Notes: a model not told the origin generated them from the sequence alone. Shown: positions 48,701 to 60,445, counted from the stretch's first letter. The stretch: DNA of 64,000 nucleotides from Paralvinella palmiformis (GCA_025642065.1 JAODUP010000652.1:174140-238139); one strand, 5' to 3'. Translations and numbers: made by a program.

Positions 48701-48959
48701 TTGGGTCATGCTATTTAGACCCCCCCGACCCCTAGGGCTCCCCCATATTTAAATGCAATATACCATTTGCGACATAATAACTAGTAATAGTACTGCGAAT
48801 TTGTAATTCTAAAATAACTACACATTCAGTAATCTGTAATATGTGTCTGATAGTATTATTATTTAATAGAAATATTACAAGTATACTTCATTTTATACTA
48901 AGTTAATCAGTATAACTGTGATATGTCTGTTAAAAAATAACTTAGTAAGTACAATGTTT

Positions 48960-49341
48960 TAACAGTTCTACTAAGAGGCAAAACTTCCTGGAACTTACAC
49001 TCAAACGATATTGCGCCAATACTAAACACGAGAAACTTAAGGTTTGTGCAGGAAACGCTGGGTTGAAAGACATTCAGGTCACTTGCCTTGAAGCTATTTC
49101 TAATCCACATGTTTATTCAGAAGTTAAAGAAAGTCGTTGGAATTGGGATAGCGATACCAAGACTACGGCTCATGGTTTGAAAAGTAGTCTGCAGAGGTTT
49201 GGAGTTATAGTTGGCTTTACGGTATTGAATAACTGTTTGGATTATTTGAAAGGTTTGTCAGCTAAATTACAAAGGAGAGATATGGACATAAGTATCAATT
49301 CGTTTGTCATTGAAAACAAATTAATAATTATTCAAGAATAT

Positions 49342-49345
<4 letters not shown>
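48960..49345 (+). pseudogene. hAT-type transposase fragment
   Basis: An open frame (49063-49353) gives IQVTCLEAISNPHVYSEVKE and SRWNWDSDTKTTAHGL, then FTVLNNCLDYLKGLSAKLQR and RDMDIS. The L....N.L.YL..L..KLQ..D.DI pattern is that of hAT/ZMYM-related transposases (the 52-kDa repressor-like family). Only the central part remains; upstream sequence (LLRGKTSWNLHSND) may belong to it in another frame. An (AT)n tract cuts it off at 49338. Confidence 0.6.
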
Positions 49346-49386
<41 letters not shown>

Positions 49387-49869
49387 TTATATTAATAAGT
49401 TCTACATCGAGAATAAAGTCTGAGTTATTAAGAGTTATTAAGATTACTCAACCATAACATCTTTTTCTAAACATTTACACTTTTTCCAAGGTTCCTCTGA
49501 ACAGACAGATCATAAAATAATTGCAACCCAATTATAGCAATTATCCGTCGTGGTTATTACTTCAGTAAATAACCCAACACTCTGATGTTGAACCTGTAAC
49601 AAGCTTTATAACAGGAGTCATATATCGGTATACACGTTTAATTTATATCAATATGTGCTGTCTGCAGGTTTGGTTTCTTTACAAAAATAAAGAAACTAAA
49701 AACAATGTTTAGTTCAAATTGCTTTGATAGGAACAGTTTGTTATTATTAATAGTTAGGTGTTTTACTGTAGACGAATTAATCCAAATTCCGTATTTACAC
49801 GGAAAAAAGAGCTAGTAAAGTTTACTTTAAATATTGATGGCAATATCTGTGACAATAGAATCATGCATA

Positions 49870-49872
<3 letters not shown>

Positions 49873-49906
<34 letters not shown>
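49873..49906. repeat. (AT)n microsatellite
   Basis: Pure AT tract; a neighbouring one at 49338-49381. Confidence 0.93.
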
Positions 49907-49907
<1 letters not shown>

Positions 49908-49954
49908 GTTTATTAATATACAGTATTTATTAAAAATTCGAAAACCGAACATAA

Positions 49955-50411
49955 CCTATCTATGCTGAATGTTCTAGGTGAATGCATAAAGACGATTTTT
50001 ATTCGGCTGCAATAACATATTTTACAATGTGGATCATGGTATTATGATATATTATAGCAGCTTCCTTTTAAAAATCAGAATAATTACTAATTAATACACC
50101 CTTATAAACATGCAGTTAATTACCCCTTTGTTTACCCAAGAAAACGTTGTTATCAATATATAATCATATATAGTGTGCGTGATGATAGTCAATACGTTAT
50201 GATGGTACATAAGAACCTTTAGCAAATCGATATTGCCTATATTCATTAAGTGATTGAGTGAATTTGTGATTTCAACATCATTGAAATATCTGGTTTTCAA
50301 CGTTTGATACAAGTTGGCCGCAAGAGAATATATAATATTGCTGTGATGTTTACTTCCCTTGACGTTCGAGAAACTGATGTCGGTTGAAACTAGTCCTAAA
50401 TGCGAAAACAA
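49955..50411 (-). other. Repeated exon-like block U, copy 1
   Basis: The minus strand from 50411 is open through HLGLVSTDISFSNVKGSKHH, SNIIYSLAANLYQTLKTRYF and NSLNHLMNIGNIDLLK, with possible acceptors at CCTACCAG and GCATTTAG. The block, plus a second segment at 50075-49955 (ATGATCCACATTGTAAAA), recurs in the opposite orientation at 61490-61750 and again at 61880-62330. Peptide similarity between copies (SNVKGS, YS.A.N.YQTLKTRY) suggests ancestral coding sequence. Function unknown: either exons of a duplicated gene or part of an unrecognised element. Confidence 0.4.
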
Positions 50412-50462
50412 GACTGGTAGGATTAAAGATCATTCGAAAATCGGTTTTACATTTTTCGGCCA

Positions 50463-50627
50463 TTAGAAGGATTTGCTATCCACTTGACTTTTAGTTTCAG
50501 CTATTAATTTACATACGTTAGACGTCCAATGTCTCACTTTGATTTCATATGCCATTTTTGAGATATTGTTCATGTTGCAAACTGCATGACAATCAGAAAA
50601 ACACAAATAAACGTGAATTATGAACAT
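50463..50627 (-). CDS. Candidate first exon with signal peptide
   Basis: From the ATG at 50627 the minus strand encodes MFIIHVYLCFSDCHAVCNMN, a hydrophobic start followed by Cys residues as in a secreted protein. It continues to VRHWTSNVCKLIAETK before an in-frame stop at 50463. A phase-1 donor (AAAA/GTCAAG) or alternatives (AAA/GTGAGA, AAC/GTATGT) lie inside. It sits directly upstream of exon-like block U on the same strand, so the two may belong to one gene. Weak evidence; it may be a chance ORF. Confidence 0.25.
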   Translation of the reverse strand: MFIIHVYLCFSDCHAVCNMNNISKMAYEIKVRHWTSNVCKLIAETKSQVDSKSF

Positions 50628-50649
50628 CACTAGCAGTATGGTATTCACT

Positions 50650-51875
50650 CAGATGCTAATTTTAATTAATATTCTTACCTGAGTTTTGTTAATTAGAACC
50701 ATGATTAACAATGTTTCAAATTTGATTTAGTTGCCACGAAACTATGTGTTATATGAAAATAAAATGCAGAATAGAATCATATTGGGGATAAACGGGTAGA
50801 AATAGATAAGTAAATCGCTGATATTTAAAGTTAAATACAAACGAATACAAAAACTATTTCTGAGAATATCACAAAACGTAAATAATTATCCCATATAGTT
50901 TATTCTAAAAAAGGGAAGTTAAAAATAATATAATGAAGTTGAACAACATAATTCCTATTAAAGGTCACGGGAAAAGAAATTTCATATTTCGAAGTAAATA
51001 TAACGTAGCAACAATTATTGTATTTCACATCAGATGCAATTCCACACTCAAAACAATTTTAGCCGCTGTCTACCACATTTCCATTAAAATTTTCCCTAAA
51101 TCTTTAATTCCGGAAACTTTCACGAGCCATTGCTGGTGTGTACTACGCTCGCTAGGGATTATGATGTGACGTCATCTTTGACAAATATCACGTTGTGCCA
51201 CAGCTTTGTTTAGAAGCGCTCTGGCCTGTTGACTGTAAAAATGACAGATTAAGACGAATATTTTGCATCCACTGGCAGATCCATTTGCACAGTTATAAGC
51301 AGCAAAAAGGACCATTTTACACGTTTACCAATGACAATATCGAATCCGTAATACAGGTTAAACTAGTCAACGTCGAGTGTTTGGCGTATGTTCGTCAAAG
51401 ATGACGTCAAAGCAAATTTTAAAACCACTGTAACTTTATTTCTAAGGAAAATTAAAATATATCTCTGCCTGAAATATCTCTGCCTGATTGTAATAAATAA
51501 CACTGACATTTGACTAATTTGTACGACCTTTTCCTGTGACCTTTAACAATTCAAATAAGTAAATGGGCTATAATAAGAGTTAAATTTTAAAGAGATAAAT
51601 ATCTCATACCAAACATGTAGAGAAATGTTCATGTCGTAGTTCTTAGAGAATCAATTAACCGGTACTTGTGGAAAATTCCCCCGGGGTAAGTAAATTACAC
51701 ACACTCACGCCTTCACTCACTGAGAGACATTTGACAGATAACATTTACATCCGAAGTAGATCGTAAGAGATATGTAGTTATGCTTTTCCATACATCACCC
51801 ACGAAATGAAACATGAAACGTCAGAGCTGGTGAGACATTACACACGTCTTAGCAAGAAAAGTCGCCACTCTGGAT
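50650..51875. other. Gene-free stretch
   Basis: ORFs of up to 78 codons (50933-51169, 51195-51404) have no recognised domain. TGACGTCAT-like motifs occur twice (51168 and 51401 region) in mirrored positions; nothing further supported. Confidence 0.4.
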
Positions 51876-51885
51876 TCAGTTCAGA

Positions 51886-52000
51886 AATGTGGAGTAAAGC
51901 GGAAAATGCGGATACGGACTGAATGCCATAATGTCAACAAACGGCTCCACTTTGTTTATTAGTAAGTGGTTTGGTTTTTTTTCTTTTCAAAATAAATTCG
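51886..52000 (+). pseudogene. Internally deleted fragment of exon 1 of the secreted-protein gene
   Basis: ATGTGGAGTAAAGCGGAAAA, GCGGATACGGA joins directly to AATGCCATAATGTCAACAAA and CGGCTCCACTTTG, then the donor TTA/GTAAGT. Compared with exon 1 at 52975-53278, about 120 bases between GGAATG and AAATGCC are gone. No start codon or signal peptide remains. Confidence 0.8.
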
Positions 52001-52471
52001 AATAGCTAAACAAGTATCAAGTTGTTCTCTAACCCGTCTGAAATGTGTATGTGTATATGTGTATGTGAGTGCGTGTATATGTGTGTGTGTGTGGCGCCAG
52101 TGGTTGAATCTAGTAAACGACGTGAACGCACATTGATTCTCTAGTAAGTAGTAGAATGGTTTGTGATAACCAACCAGATTTTACTGTAAAACTGTAACAT
52201 TCCATTGGATGAAGCAATCTTCTTCATCATCATATTTACCCTGATAGAGTTTACTGGCTCGGTCCAATGATAAATGACCCGATAACAGTGTCACTGACTC
52301 AATACATCAGTTCAGTAAGACTGGGGGATCTAGGGATGTCTGATGCTGACTGTATGATGTGGGCCACTCTAATTGGAGCAGAACTATTTAACATCCAGAT
52401 GAAGGAGACCTAATTGTCTGGATGCTGCCAATTGGTTATGGCATACGGCTATTGTATCCCGATTTTGTTAT

Positions 52472-52513
<42 letters not shown>
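52472..52513. repeat. (AT)n microsatellite
   Basis: Pure AT tract about 460 bases upstream of the start of the secreted-protein gene; another at 52893-52935 lies only 40 bases upstream of its ATG. Confidence 0.93.
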
Positions 52514-52518
<5 letters not shown>

Positions 52519-52890
52519 GATATATCGGAGGATATTTCATCCTTTAATAGAAAAAAACGTCAATCAGATCAACTAATTTTGGTTTAAAAAGTAACCCCTT
52601 AGCCAGGTGTATAACTCACAATAGCTTCTAGACTTATAAAGCCAACGACTATGTGCGTGAGTGCGCGCGTGTGTATATATGTCCGTGTGTGCTTACGTGA
52701 ATGTGTGTGTGTGTGTGCTATCAACATAATACTATATTTTTAGAAGCAATCATTAGATGTTCAATCCATTGTAGTTAGCTTTATTCTCATGCCTCAGGAT
52801 ATGGCATACAAAACAAAGCTTATCTATATTGGAAATGTATAATTCATATCACCCCTTCAGTCGACTGTGTGAGCCACTGGACAACAATCT

Positions 52891-52935
<45 letters not shown>

Positions 52936-52974
52936 AGAAAATACGGATCAGTCAGAGACATACCATACAACACA

Positions 52975-54152
52975 ATGATAGAGTCGTGTCTTCTGACAGC
53001 TATATTTATGATAACGTTACTATCTTATCACACGGAACAAGCGACACAATCGGCGAGTTACTTAATAATTCCTCGTCATCAACATCAAAGTTCTGAAACG
53101 TGGAGTAAAGCGGAAATGGCGGATACGGAATGTATGTTGTGGGCCGTTATACACAGAGCTCCCGGATTTACATTGTGGACGAAATCGGATGGGGACGAAT
53201 TGATCGGGTTCTGTCAGCTAATAAAGACAGTAAATCTAAATGCCATAATGTCAACAAACGGCTACACTTTATTTGTTAGTAAGTTGTTTATGTGTATATT
53301 TCAGAATAAATAGAACAATAGTTTAGAAACAATAAGGTGATAACTATAATGAAATATATTACTTACTCCTAGATTCATCTTATGTTTCAGGAAGTAACGT
53401 AACTGGCACGTATAAATGCACGGATGGCATATGCGCAGCTGTGACCGGAAGTTATGACATCACAACAGAGAATAAAAGTAAGTTATTTCATTCCATGAAA
53501 TGCAGATAGCAAGTGCATTACTTATCATCGAACATCGAAAACAGTGATAATACTTTGCGTCCATCGGCCCATCGGACAATCGGTGCACCATTGGCCGATG
53601 TAATAAACTTTGACCAATGGCATAAAGTAGATTACTAATTGTGTAATTGATTGTCAAAAAGCTAAAGTTTTGTTTTCGCATATCGTATTGAACACAATTT
53701 AAAATTAAGAAATAATTATTTTATAACTCTTTATTTCCTTTGATATTTCTTATTTTTCACAAATTATTCTCCCGATATTTATTTTCATTTGGACTACTCA
53801 TACTGTGTGTGAACAGACTTTAAAAAATTGTTGAATACATATTAACTTCAATTAGCGGACTTCACAGCTTGGGCTAATCAACGCCCACCTCACTTTATAC
53901 ATGACAACCCACAGTCATAAATGATTGGTCAGAGCGAGTGTTATTAGCTAATCAATTACAATATTTGGTAAACACATTCCAGCGATTCGTCAATAATCTT
54001 GGCATGATCAAACCGTGCACACATCGGCCAATCGGTGCACGATTGGGCGATCCCCCGATCGTGCAGCGCTAGTGGCCAATGGTCCTGCACGATTATCTGA
54101 TTGTACCGATCCAGATGCGCACAATATATATATATATATATATATATATAGG

Positions 54153-54227
<75 letters not shown>

Positions 54228-54502
54228 TCAAGGGTATGAACATTTGATTCGTTACTCGCGTCATGCTTGCGAAGGTCGTGTCTGAACCGTGGTGCTATTG
54301 TAGGGAGAGGTTTTATCCGATCAGGTAAGGCTTCCCACTATTCTATTGTAAATTCTAAATATTTTTAGAATTAATCTTCGTGGTGAAGCTAATATTAAAA
54401 GAACAAATGCGTCTACCTCATTTGAGGTAGCTAAGCCACGTAAAATAACTACCATACCTCATTAGACCATGGACGCGCCTTTTTGTTCGTGGGAAAATGT
54501 TA

Positions 54503-54555
<53 letters not shown>

Positions 54556-57500
54556 ATGATAATAATAATAATAATGTATATTTAATAAAGCGCCCTTAGT
54601 AGCAGGAGCCAAAGGCGCTGTCCAAATAATATGTACTATAATTACGCACACTCACATATGACTTCAGCCGAGACATTGACATCTACAATAGTATCTAACT
54701 GGATGACCCGAGTTTCGGGATGACTTAATGAACACCAGTTCACACAGGTATTCTAGCGCCATATTATTAATAGATTTGTAAGTTATTAATAAAATCTTGA
54801 AATGGATACGTTGTCTAACAGGTAGCCAATGTAGATTTTGAAGAATTGGGGTGATATGATCATATGTTTGAGTATTTGTCATTATGTGAGCTGCACAATT
54901 CTGAATTCGCTGAAGGCAATTGATGTTATAATCAGATATGCCATCTAACAGGGAGTTACAATAGTCTATATGAGATACAACAAAGGCATGGACTACAGGT
55001 GCTTCTTGTGTCAAGAATGCTTTTAAACAGTGGATGATTTTTTAACATGGTAGTAGGCAGCTCAACATACTGATGTGACATGTTCATACTTGTTAATACA
55101 TTGGTCGTTACTAATGTTAGATTTTTTACTGACCCATTATGGGTAATTGAAGATGCACCCATCTTTAATTCAATTTAATTCAATTAAAACTTTTATTGCG
55201 CTTATTTTAGATTAAACGAATTCTAAGGCGCCACAAAACCAGACCAGATATCTATGCCATATTCCTTGAACGAAAAAAAGTTTGTGATCAAGGGAACAGA
55301 CCGCTCGGGTGGAAAAGGTTAAGGTGGATATGCATCCTGAAAAAGATGTGTCTTTAGCCTTTTTCTGAAACATGATACTGTTGGGGAAGAACGAACTTCG
55401 TGTGATAGGGAATTCCACAATAAAAGACCATCGTAGCTGAGAGGGTTGTGAAAGTGTATTTGTGACTTGTGATCTGTAACGCAGGTATCTTTAGGGATTT
55501 AACACAATGTGGTGATGCCAAATATATAGTATTTGGTTTATTATTATTTATTCTTAGAAGATTTCGAGTCATCCGAATATCAGCAATACAATGTTCTAAA
55601 TTATTCAAGGAAGAAGAGATACTTAACTCATTGTCAGGATCCAGTGATATGTACAACTGTGTATCATCAGCATACAAGTGATATGTAACCCCATATCGCT
55701 ATGGAATGATCCCAAGAGGACGGGTATACATTGTGAAAACCAGTGGACCAAAACCTGAAACTTGTGGTACACCAGATAACAAAAATGAACCTCAGATAAA
55801 ATACTACGAATAGGCACTTTCTGGGAGCGTTGTTCCAGATAGGATCAAAACCATTCAAGTACTTTACCTGACAGACCAAATATGTATATTATCCTAGTGA
55901 AAAGTACATTATGATCAACTGTATAAAATGCATTGGACAGCTCCATAAGAACAAGTTTTACTGGCTTACCTTGATCAATTTACATCATAATATACGTTTT
56001 CACCTGGACCAAGGCTGTCTCAATGGTGTAACGACTTTTATAGACAGGCTATAGTGATTCATTAATTTTTTTTGGGTAGAAAGCAACTGCCCTTTCTATA
56101 ACTTTAGATAAAAATCTAAGATTTGAAACAGGTCTTTAATTGTCTAGAATGTTACAGAACATACTGGTTTTTTTAAAATAGTTATACAAGGGCTGCTTTC
56201 GTGGGTCTTGGAAACAAACCCAGAGATAATTACTTATTAACTAACTTCGTAATTGTCCTTCACAAGCCATGTGGGCATACGGTCAACTGCACATAAAGCA
56301 TTAGATGACTCTTTCAGCAACTGTCTGATATCAGTCTCTGTAAAATGCTCAAATGTATCCATCATTGACACGCAGGACTCTTCTACCAATGGCTTACCCT
56401 GTAAGAAGGTGCTGGAATGGAACCCACTATGTATATTTAATATGTTTAAGTTATTAAAGCAATGGGCCATATATTTATCTGATAATAAATGGAAGGACAG
56501 TTTGACTTTTATGTAATATTGTATTCACGACACTGAATACAGTCCTTTGATTTCCCCTGGATGAGTTGATCTTTTATTATAATATTCTTTTATTATAATA
56601 TTCAGATTTAGCAGAGGTAATGGTATTTTTAACTAGACTTTTAATGAATCTGAACGTTTCATAATGAATACACAAACTGGCGCTGATCGATAGCTGCTCA
56701 CAATACCTCCTGTGTCTCTTTGCAGCTTGTATGTTCTTATTGTACCATGGAAACATTGGTCTTCTTAGCATTTCCGTTGTCCTTGAAAGTGCATGCTCAT
56801 CTACAATGTCTCTCAATATACTATCATAGAGAACCACCAGATGATCAACATTATCCGGTGGATCCAATACCAGAGTAGAGACTCGCAGATCAGCAAGAAA
56901 GGCCTCCTTGTCAATCGACTTATATTTTCTATATGAAATAACTTTAACTGAAACAGATTGTTTATGTAAAGATACATTAATATTAATATAGAAATGATAA
57001 GACAGCATGGAAGACACAGATACACCCTTAATCAAATTGTCATCATCACGGGAGATGACAAGATCTAAGATGTGACCATGTCTGTGTGTTCTTTCTTGGA
57101 CATGCTGCCTGAGATTGGCAGATCTAAGGATGTCAGCTAGTTGTTTGGTATCTACATTCCTCTGGCAATCTCAATGTATATTGAAATCACCTAAGATCAT
57201 CAGAAATGGCCACTGTTGGTAGCAAGAGAGTTAACAAATTCCGAAAATTCCTTGAAGAAATTGAGGCAATTTCTTTTAGAGTGGTGTAATCGGTAGATAA
57301 TAGTTACACGAACTCTTATACTTCAAAGAATCCCGAAAAGAATCCCGACTCCTCCACCTTTCTTGTGAATCCAAGCGGCATGACAGAATGAATATCCAGC
57401 TAGAGTCACATCACTAACAGTTTTCTGGTCTGAAACATTACCAGTCGGCCACGTCTCTGTAATGACAAGAGCTTCAATATCCATATCCTTAACAGCATCC

Positions 57501-58334
57501 GATATTTCATCAGATTTAATACAGATTACTTGCATCAGACCCCATCTGCTTTGGATGCTTTCCAATAGGTGGGCGAATCGCTAAACAAATGGCATAACCA
57601 CAATGGGGTCGTAAGACAAGCACCTGATCCTTAGTATAATTCATTATAATTATAGAAAGAAATAGGTGAAAATAAAAAATTTAAAATTAAAGGGATCCTT
57701 ATGTGAAACACTGGATTGGGCGATAATATAGGGCGTCAAATGACCAGTTAAAAAGAAAATACAAAAAATTACAAAATAACTAAATATAATCGATTTATAT
57801 CGACCAATATAAATTAACTCTATGTTACATAATATGCAAAATACACCAATTTCACTAGCGTAACTTATATAAATACAAACTAAAGGCAAACACAATTAAA
57901 TAAATATGTATTATTGGTAATAACTTTGCATAATTGTAAATATTATTAATCTGGGTTGAGAAATTTGTGACATTTAACGTTTACTAGGATAAACATATAT
58001 CAACTAAGAAAAGAAAAAGTTGGCAATTAAATAATAACTGCAATGTCATGTATATTATATTATACTATATTAAAATATAATATATAATATCAAACTATAT
58101 TATATTATATTTTGTTGCGTACGTTTTGATATGTTATGTTATGCAATCTTATCTTATATAATAGGTTTAGATGTCTGTTCAATCTGTACTACGACTACAA
58201 AGCGTCTAAACTCACTGCCTGATAAAACCAAGTTCCTGGACTGTGGATATGCACTTGGTGCAATTTACCAGGAAGTGGATTGTGCGCCATCTCTGATGTT
58301 CTACGAAGTGTCACAATTATGTCTTAGTCCATGA
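52975..58334 (+). CDS. Secreted protein: N-terminal module plus one CBM14-like KFLDCG module (complete, 3 exons)
   Basis: Exons 52975-53278, 53391-53477 and 58165-58334 (TGA). Both donors are A/GTAAGT, acceptors TTTCAG and AATAG, both introns phase 1. The product is 186 residues. A signal peptide (MIESCLLTAIFMITLLSYHT) is followed by a module with ETWSKAEMADTEC, APGFTLWTKSDGD, IGFCQLI and GYTLFV, which aligns with the first module of the minus-strand gene at 40852 (W..A.M.D..C, GF.L, D...G.CQLI, Y.LF). A linker exon carries YKCTDGICAAVTGSYD. The last exon has LDVCSICTTTTKRL, then DKTKFLDCGYALG, VDCAPSLMFYEVSQLCLSP, matching the KYIDCG modules of the other gene. Probably extracellular; the ligand is unknown. 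The 4.7-kb second intron holds a non-LTR element in antisense. AATAAA sites lie at about 58783 and 58891. The linkage of exon 3 to exon 2 rests on phase match and on the related gene; a transcript would settle it. Confidence 0.72.
54124..54221. repeat. Long (AT)n microsatellite
   Basis: Two AT tracts separated by GGCT, almost 100 bases in all, in intron 2 of the secreted-protein gene. A further (AT)n at 54509-54549 abuts the 3' end of the non-LTR element. Confidence 0.95.
54555..57640 (-). mobile_element. Nearly full-length CR1/L2-like non-LTR retrotransposon (family A), inactive
   Basis: On the minus strand in order: endonuclease start LRPHCGYAI, DIEALVITETW, KKGGGVGIL, ILGDFNIH, LDLVISRDDD-like text and VSSMLSYHFYININ. 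Then the linker (56577-57035) and RT: LVLMELSNAFYTVDHNVLF, GLSGKVLEWF.SYLEQRSQ, a GVPQGS-like region, YADDTQLYISLDPDNE, and after an insertion HIDYCNSLLDGISDYNINCL, HWLPVRQRIHFKILLITYKS. The 3' end CAAAGGCGCTGTCC... (plus strand) and the (AAT)n tail match the other family A copies. Active-site changes are visible: SDH is SYH in the endonuclease and AFDT is AFYT in the RT. It lies antisense in intron 2 of the secreted-protein gene and is interrupted at 55160-55450. Confidence 0.9.
55160..55450 (-). mobile_element. 5'-truncated retroelement nested in the family A copy
   Basis: The family A reading frame breaks between KIPALQITSHKY and ITHNGSVKNL. The intervening 290 bases encode FIVEFPITRSSFFPNSIMFQ in one frame and LLWNSLSHEVRSSPTVSCFR in another, then KRLKTHLFQ, the terminal RT motif of a different CR1-like element. 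An AT-rich terminus with repeated TTGAATTAAA follows at 55160-55190. Same orientation as its host. Confidence 0.68.
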
Positions 58335-60440
58335 ATAGACCAACAAGTTGATGCACTTGCCGAGTGCTGATCACGTGATTTTATTCTCAGAATGCGTCTG
58401 TTTTTATTAATCGAGAGATCTGCGTTTTATTATTTGCATTAAATAATACCTACATGTGTCCTTTGATGAAGTTGACATTTGTGTGTCAAATAATGTATTA
58501 CATAAGTACAGATAGGTCTGAAGCAGCATTATGTAACATAAGCACATTCTCTGCATAATCTATATTTATCAAACAAATCTATAGTGTTTATTTTTAAATA
58601 CTTATAAAAATACATAGACATTGTTTAAAATTGTGTTAGATTTTGTGTTAATTTAGACGCACGTAAACTAATATTTGTATGACTTGTAATTTTGAAAAGA
58701 AATGTGTCTTTTTTGTGTTATCGCATAAGTTGCTCACTGTTCAGGGACATTAACTGATTCTTGCGGTCAAACATATTTGAATAAATCCACATTAATTTTA
58801 TTATTGTGTATTGTTATTTAATATGAAATTTGGATAATGCTTCACCTTGAAGCTTTGATCTCCCCAAGTTTCCATGTTATTTCGGCCAAAATAAAGTGTT
58901 ATGAGTATATAAAGCGGTGTTATAAACCTGATGACATTAAATATCACGTTGAGATCATATGAATTAATTTTGAAAAAGCAACATCGGTGGTAAAGTCATC
59001 GAGGTTAAGATGTTCCCTGTTATATATCTAGCTATGATAAATACCTATCCAGTAAACAACAAACTGCTCAATTATTAAATATGATCGGTTACTTAGAACA
59101 AGAAGGGACCTTTTCTCAACGCCAGTAGCAAGATTTCAATACCTTTACGGCTAGTCCTTATCAGATAGGATGATATGTATTAAACCTATAGTTTCTGAAT
59201 GCACTAGTGAACCTGAAATGTCTCAGCTTTCATAGACAGTTTTCTTAAATGGTCTGCACTTAAACACCATTCCTACATTGAGGGCTACCACAAACTTCGT
59301 GATAACAATTAGCCATCCCTGATTATTTATTTCTTAAATCAGTTGCATAGAAATAGTGATTATACTAACGGACTGAGTCCAATGAGTGAAAAAACTGAAC
59401 AAATACGTCCTTTACATGGCGATATAACCCAAGTCCCTGAATTAATATCAAAGGTAACGATTTTGTCTTTATTCAGAATGATTTCTTCAGGCCAAAGGCA
59501 CTTCAATGAGTTGTGATTAATCATCTTATAAAATCTATATATATATATATATATATATATACAAGGCTAAATTTGTGAGGGAGGTCTTGCGTAAAACATT
59601 GAATATTGAATATTGAATATTTGCTCTTGGTGAAAAGACGTATTTAAATTTCTGACTGCAATAAATAAGCGGTACGTTTACTTCCCTGATATCATAACAT
59701 TAAATTATCCAGACAAAAATAAATCGGGCTGCTAACAGATATCGTTTTTAAATCCACAGAGAAATATCTGATAATACATTAAGATTGCCTTCTTTCAGAT
59801 CTGTACTTCAAGACATCCCGAATTTTCGGATCTCATTGTTTTCAGAATCTCTTAAAATCAGACTGATTTTGACGAAATGGAGCATATTCTGTTTCGGTCG
59901 TTATGCACAAGAAAATACACTAAAAGTGACCATGTAGGATTAAGAGTAAATTATAAATCAGGATCATCAGGTCACAAAATATGATGGTTATCTTGATATC
60001 TGAAAGTAGCAGCGTCATGCTAGCACTTACTACCATAACAGTTATTAGTGACAGTAGTACATTGACATAGTCGTGAAATGAACTTTCTAATCATTACATT
60101 CACGGATAAGGCGTATACTATAAGCTCATATAAATCTAAAGGTCTTAAGTCGTCTCTTAAGTTAGTATGCAGCCTACTGTGCTCAAATGACTGGTATTTG
60201 ATAATTGTATCTGAACACTGACTCACGACGAACGAAACGTATCTTTTAGTAATTATTTAAAAGATAATAATAAGATGGCGGCATAAGTCGCATCCCTTCA
60301 TGCCAAAAGGTTACATGCTATATGAATTGATTTTATTATTATCAAATTGTCAAATAGTCTATGAACTACACATCGTTTAGCGACATGTGGAAGTCTTATG
60401 TTGGCCATATATTTGTAATCTTATGATAAGTTTATTGATA
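58335..60440. other. 3' flank of the secreted-protein gene and gene-free DNA
   Basis: AATAAA signals at about 58783 and 58891 could end the upstream transcript. Beyond these, AT-rich DNA with (AT)n at 59537-59561 and a TTGAATATTGAATATTGAAT triplication at 59602; no gene supported. Confidence 0.45.
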
Positions 60441-60445
60441 AATGT

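Noticed and set aside
54015..54264. Tyr-Ile repeat ORFs on both strands
   Set aside because: They come from the long (AT)n tract; the same applies at 38742, 46133, 54418 and 63429.
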